From Paralvinella palmiformis (taxonomy: Eukaryota; Annelida; Polychaeta; Terebellida; Alvinellidae), in contig JAODUP010001130.1 in the NCBI GenBank assembly GCA_025642065.1, forward strand, positions 1 to 64,000: a stretch of DNA of 64,000 bases, given 5' to 3'. Under the pieces are notes generated by a model. That model saw only the letters and a program-made list of their open reading frames with translations, was not told the DNA's origin and did not search any database. Positions 59,171 through 64,000 of the stretch are shown in pieces. Each line of letters starts with the position of its first letter. Positions within the stretch are counted from its first letter, which is position 1. Position numbers and translations under genes: made by a program.

Positions 59171-59290
59171 AATTGATCGATCGATCGAGTGAGTGAGTGA
59201 GTGAGTGTGAGTGAGTGAGTGAGTGAGTGAGTCAGTCAGTCAGTCAGTCAGTCAGTCAGTCAGTTAGTCAGTCAGTCAGTCAGTCAGTAA
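59134..59290. repeat. Serial tetranucleotide microsatellite (GATT, GATC, GAGT, CAGT) in TNFR intron 1
   Basis: One uninterrupted run of about 155 bp passes from GATT units to GATC, then GAGT, then CAGT units. Each block differs from the previous one by one base in the motif. Confidence 0.95.
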
Positions 59291-59939
59291 AACAATCAAT
59301 GAATCAGTTAATCAATCAGGGAATGTAATGAGCTGGGAAATCCATGAAACAAGCCAATAAATTAGTCAATCAATTAATAAAGTTAATCGCTAACAAAGAC
59401 TCAAACACTAGGCTATGACAATATTAATAATAATAATAAATTATTATTATTATTACATTCTAACAGCTGTTTTAGCCTAACATAAGTGAAATATTGCTGA
59501 CATTATCAGTGTTTGAGACTCACCAGGTAGACACAAACACTCTACCTGGCCGTTGTTAAGTAAACATCCTCTATTTGATGGCCAATCGTCCGCGGTTCTA
59601 AATATAGCGCTGAAGTCATACTGTAAATTTGAGCTCTAGACACCCAAACACCCACACACCCAAAACCGGATTATCGGGTTGAGAGGGGCGGATGTGGTTT
59701 CTTTCTTAGGTACGTTGTTGCCGAACATTTTGTTTTAATTTGGTGATCTTGCCTCTCATAAACACCCCCCCCCCACCCTTATGCCTCAATACATCTAAGA
59801 TAATCACCGTCTATTATAAATATGACATAATTTATACGTGTCCAATAAATATCAGGATAATTTTACACACTCACTCACTCACTCACTCACCCTTGCCAAC
59901 TCTTCAAAACAGTGCTGGATTCGATGAATGAAAACAGTA

Positions 59940-59980
59940 AATTCGTCTCACTGTGTAATAATGATAATGATAATGATGAT

Positions 59981-60011
<31 letters not shown>

Positions 60012-61400
60012 TAAATTAACGAAGTGTTGTTATAGTTTGTTGGCCACATTTCGATGGTACCGCGGTTCGCGAAAGATCGTTAGCGCCCGAGTTAAAATGT
60101 AAAGGGTGTTTCATATTTAAACTTCGTGCCGTCCCACTCGGAAGTCGCTATGCCTAATTCGCCTACCGTGTTAACAAACAAGGCGGTAAAAACCACACAC
60201 AAACAAACACACACACACACACACACACTGAAACGGAGAATAAAGGCTTCGCTTTTAAAAGAGACTTGGAACAAAAAGAAGGAAACGGAACAACAACAAC
60301 AACAATACCGCCCCCCCCACACACACACACACACCACCACCACCACCACCAAAGCCCTTTCTTGTTGTTAATGATAAAACAAAAATAACGCTTCAAGCAG
60401 TTAAGAGTTGTTCTCGTCTTCAGGTTCTGATACGAGATGTTGATAAAACGGTGTCTAGTTTTATGGTGACGTCAATCAGCCCCGCTATCGAATTGTAACA
60501 GGAAACTGTAGCTCGCATTTATTTCCACGGTGACTGGTTGTTGTGTAGTACGGTAATGCCGACACGTGACCTGACGTGATCAAGCCCGAACACGTGACTT
60601 GTACAAAATGGCGCCGTTTTCTTGGCCTGGTTGGTCTCTCTCTCTTTGTCTCTCTCCCCCTCTTTGTGTGTGTGTCGTGAAATATTGTTATTTCACTGCC
60701 TGTTTCTAACATTAAGAGCGGGAGATCGCCTGATACAGGGCAACTCTCTGTCGAAATATCTTTACTTAATCACTAACTTCCACCTTTTATTCACATGCTA
60801 CGAATAATGCACGAAAGTACCACCGCCCCCAACGACACACACACACACACACACACATTAGCACGTATACGCTTACATATTTAACACACACAACACACAC
60901 ACACACACACATTCCATCAGAATCCTAAGGACTCCCATTCCCCCCCCCCAAAAAAAAAAGCTCAGACAATGCAGAGATACCCTATCAACTTTCAGACACG
61001 TCTTTGCCTAAATCAGGATCCCTCCCCCCCCCCCCACTCTCTATCTAACAACGCTAATGTCACAATCGTGTCTTTTTGATAAGCTTTATGGTCAATTCGC
61101 GGAAACTTCTCCACACCACCTACACCATCATCGGCCGGAAACACCTTCCCGAACGATGACGTAAGCCGAAACGAATGGCGGCCATTTTTATTCGTGTTTC
61201 AGTAATTGTTAATTGTTTTCTTTCACGATGTTATCATGTTATGGCTGTTTGGTAATTTTTCGGCTCGCCGTGGTACCTCGTTATCACGATTTTTTCCGAT
61301 TCCTTTTTTTCTTCCTCGCCGTGTTTATTTTTTAAGTACAGAAATTTATTAACCTTTCTGCTTCGACTTTGGTTTTTCTACATACATTTATGTAGGTTTA
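59940..61400. repeat. Microsatellite-rich part of TNFR intron 1
   Basis: Includes (AAT)n at 59988-60010, (CA)n at 60208-60229, (CAA)n at 60290-60304, CA/CAC runs at 60318-60350, and (CA)n blocks at 60836-60858 and 60888-60911. Poly-C runs lie at 60940 and 61025, and a TGACGTCA word at 60467-60474. Open frames here are repeat-driven. Confidence 0.85.
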
Positions 61401-61612
61401 TACTTAGCAATATTTTTATTGTTGCGCCTACAGACGTTCAGCTTATTGTTTATTATATTAAAACGTCTACTTTTCTACATATAAATGCGTACTTTACTAC
61501 GTACGGAGGTCTATATGCTTCCGTATCTTATTTTTCTACATAGAAATATATACTGTTACATACCAACGGATACTTGGTTTTGTTTTTAGATTTATTATTT
61601 TTCTAGATACAC

Positions 61613-61649
<37 letters not shown>

Positions 61650-61784
61650 TATATATAAAGTTTCCACTTTGATGTTTACATTTCGATCTACGTTTAATAT
61701 ATTTCTGCCTACAGATGTTTAAAACTTTCCCCACCGAAGTTTATTTATATTTCCACCTACAGATGTTTATATTTCTACCTGCAG
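61401..61784 (+). repeat. Degenerate repeats of CTACAGATGTT and CTACATA words before exon 2
   Basis: The words CCTACAGA(C/T)GTT, TTTCTACATA and TACATACCA recur. Three near-identical acceptor-like sites (CTACAGATGTTT at 61709-61720, CTACAGATGTTT at 61757-61768, CTGCAGATGTTG at 61779-61790) occur in a row. Only the last keeps the reading frame into the transmembrane exon. A (TA)n run lies at 61615-61646. Confidence 0.6.
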
Positions 61785-61934
61785 ATGTTGTAGAGAAGAA
61801 TGATGACAGATGGAGAGAACTCTGTTTTGGCTTAATCGGAGCTCTAGCTGCCGTATCGTCACTCGCTATCTTATACGTCATCATAACACACCTACGTCAT
61901 CGACAGGGATCGTGTAAAAACAGCTCATTGGACG
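61785..61934 (+). CDS. TNF receptor superfamily member, exon 2 (transmembrane segment)
   Basis: Residues 110-159 plus one base. The joined codon GAT gives D110, continuing DVVEKNDDRWRELCFGLIGA. The hydrophobic helix (about 122-143: LCFGLIGALAAVSSLAILYV) is followed by a basic stop-transfer THLRHRQ and the start of a cytoplasmic tail (GSCKNSSLD). The phase-1 donor of exon 1 fits this acceptor (CTGCAG/AT) exactly. The donor after 61934 is GTAAGG, phase 1. The 4.8-kb intron between the two exons is full of microsatellites. Confidence 0.85.
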
Positions 61935-61980
61935 GTAAGGATTACGTCATTGTCCGAAAACGTGTTTCAATCATAAAACG

Positions 61981-61984
<4 letters not shown>

Positions 61985-62032
<48 letters not shown>

Positions 62033-62160
62033 TTTTGTTTTATGTTTAGACGATACTTACTTTTTTATCGGATTTATTATAGTAAGTAGGTGGATGAGTG
62101 AGTTATTGAGGGTGTGGGCTGTTCTAACAGTTAGTCAGTCAGTCAGTCAGTCAGTCAGTC
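61985..62160. repeat. (TA)n and (CAGT)n microsatellites downstream of TNFR exon 2
   Basis: A TA run of about 48 bp at 61984-62031 and CAGT units at 62133-62160. A CA-rich run with CG interruptions follows at 62268-62340. Confidence 0.95.
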
Positions 62161-63026
62161 GCATTTAGAGAATAGAGTTTACTATTAAGTGTAAGCATAA
62201 TCCATACCGTAATAGAATAGACGATTGTACGTAAAGTTACCAGGCACTGTGTATATAAGTATATAGTCCACACACACGTGTGCCCCCCCGCACACCCACA
62301 CACATACACACGCACGCACACACACACATACGCACGCGCATACATCCCTAATCATCGGTACATATTATTCGCAACACAACCTATAATTTCTTGTAATTAT
62401 CTCATTTGTTTACGATATCCTAACATATTTTCTTCTGTCTATAATAATCGCCCCTGAGACTCGTCTCGACTCGACACAACAATGGGAGGCCCTTTAAACG
62501 CAGTCCGCCCATTTTATCTAACCCTCTAATTTTGCTGTTGAGAAAGTTAAACAAATTACTGGGGTCACACATTGGACCATTTCGTTAAACATTCTCGCCG
62601 CTTTGGGAGAGTTCGTATTTTCGGGAGACACGACGACCTGCTAAATGGGTAGACTCGACAAAGATCTACCCCTGAAATGAGGAAATATACACGATCTACG
62701 CCTCAATTTACAGTAATATGAGGCGATAATATACGACTTAAGCGAACGAAAAGTGATAATTTATGTTGTGGTTCTTTGTTGTTAGTTTTGTTACACAAAC
62801 AACGGTTTCCGGTGGTAGTTAAAACGTGAGTTATTAGTTGTTATTTTTATACGCGCTAACGCCCGCACGAGTGCGCGCGCGCACACACACGCACGCATTG
62901 CTTAAGCCATCTAATTGTTGTTATTATTAGCCCATGCACTAAAAAGAGAACTTCTATTTCTAGCCACCAGATGTCGCCCTAACAACCTTTGATCATTCCA
63001 CGAAATAAGTTTTCTCCTCGTTACAG
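62161..63026. other. Intron or 3' flank of the TNFR-like gene
   Basis: No exon is recognised apart from the candidate acceptor at its right end. A CTCF-like word CCACCAGATGTCG lies at 62964-62976. Confidence 0.5.
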
Positions 63027-63061
63027 GAAACTGCCTGTGTTCTTCATTAAGGAAATACTAA
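63027..63061 (+). CDS. Candidate terminal exon of the TNFR-like gene (short tail)
   Basis: A good acceptor (TTTTCTCCTCGTTACAG) at 63010-63026 is followed by a phase-1-compatible open stretch. The joined codon is GGA, then NCLCSSLRKY and stop TAA. If used, the receptor would be 171 residues long with a cytoplasmic tail of about 28 residues and no death domain or obvious TRAF motif. No AATAAA is seen close downstream, and other exons may lie beyond the window, so this is tentative. Confidence 0.35.
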
Positions 63062-63239
63062 ACATATCTCCAAGCCTCTCTACCTCAATACCTCCAGACC
63101 TCTGTACCTCACTAGATCTATGATTTACCTGTATACATTTATGGTTCTGTACTCAAATAATCAGAACTATATATATTACAGAAGTACAGATCTATGCATT
63201 ACAGATGTAGATAAGTTAATAATACAGAGGTGCAGCTTT

Positions 63240-63720
<481 letters not shown>

Positions 63721-64000
63721 CGTTTTAATAGCCAGAGGGTTATGATCTTTTTGCATAATCCAAAGAATATCTATACATGACCACCACGTCAACACCCAGA
63801 CAGAGTACAAATTACCACCCACACACCAACACACACACACCCAACCACCCTTCAATCGCACTAAACATCACTAGTTAACCTTTATAAAATCTGGTGAAAA
63901 CATTTCATATCAAATTAACTACCAATCAGCTACAACAACAACAACAACAGCAACAACAACAACCGTATAATTTTTTCCTAACATAATCTCAAACTTATCT
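63721..64000. other. Non-coding end of the window with a (CAA)n
   Basis: (CA)-rich words near 63825-63850 and (CAA)n at 63932-63961. No exon is visible. Confidence 0.6.

Overview
The window is nuclear DNA of an animal. It is AT-rich, full of introns, simple repeats and interspersed transposon relics, and carries only two convincing spliced protein-coding genes. The transposon types (RTE and CR1/Jockey-like LINEs, a pogo-like element, tRNA-derived SINEs) and the protein sequences fit a marine invertebrate, most likely a lophotrochozoan such as a mollusc. The species assignment is inference only.

Layout. Positions 1-2312 are a tandem array of a 1018-bp unit, each unit holding an intron-bearing tRNA-Lys(CTT) gene. 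Positions 2313-17800 have no recognisable host gene. They hold a hAT-like terminal-inverted-repeat element, a degraded LINE, two transposase-like relics on the minus strand and many microsatellites. Positions 17820-22720 are relatively GC- and CpG-rich and look like promoter territory, but I could not tie them to a coding exon.

Positions 27630-44759 on the minus strand hold a complete ten-exon gene for the p97/VCP adaptor p47 (NSFL1C), 384 residues with UBA, SEP and UBX domains. Its 5.4-kb first intron contains a pogo-like DNA transposon that is itself interrupted by an RTE-type LINE. Positions 45-54 kb hold SINEs, a decayed THAP-domain (possibly P-element) gene and two abutting LINE fragments.

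From 56615 on the plus strand a TNF-receptor-superfamily gene begins. Exon 1 encodes a signal peptide and one cysteine-rich domain. Exon 2, 4.8 kb downstream, encodes the transmembrane segment. A candidate short terminal exon lies at 63027-63061, but the true 3' end may be outside the window. The TNFR introns and flanks are loaded with long microsatellites.

The two protein genes are unrelated in function (p97-dependent membrane fusion versus cell-surface signalling). Nothing here resembles an operon, a CRISPR array or a bacterial-type system. The more unusual items are the intron-bearing tRNA-Lys array, the TNFR receptor with one cysteine-rich domain and repeated decoy splice acceptors, and the nested transposons in NSFL1C intron 1.
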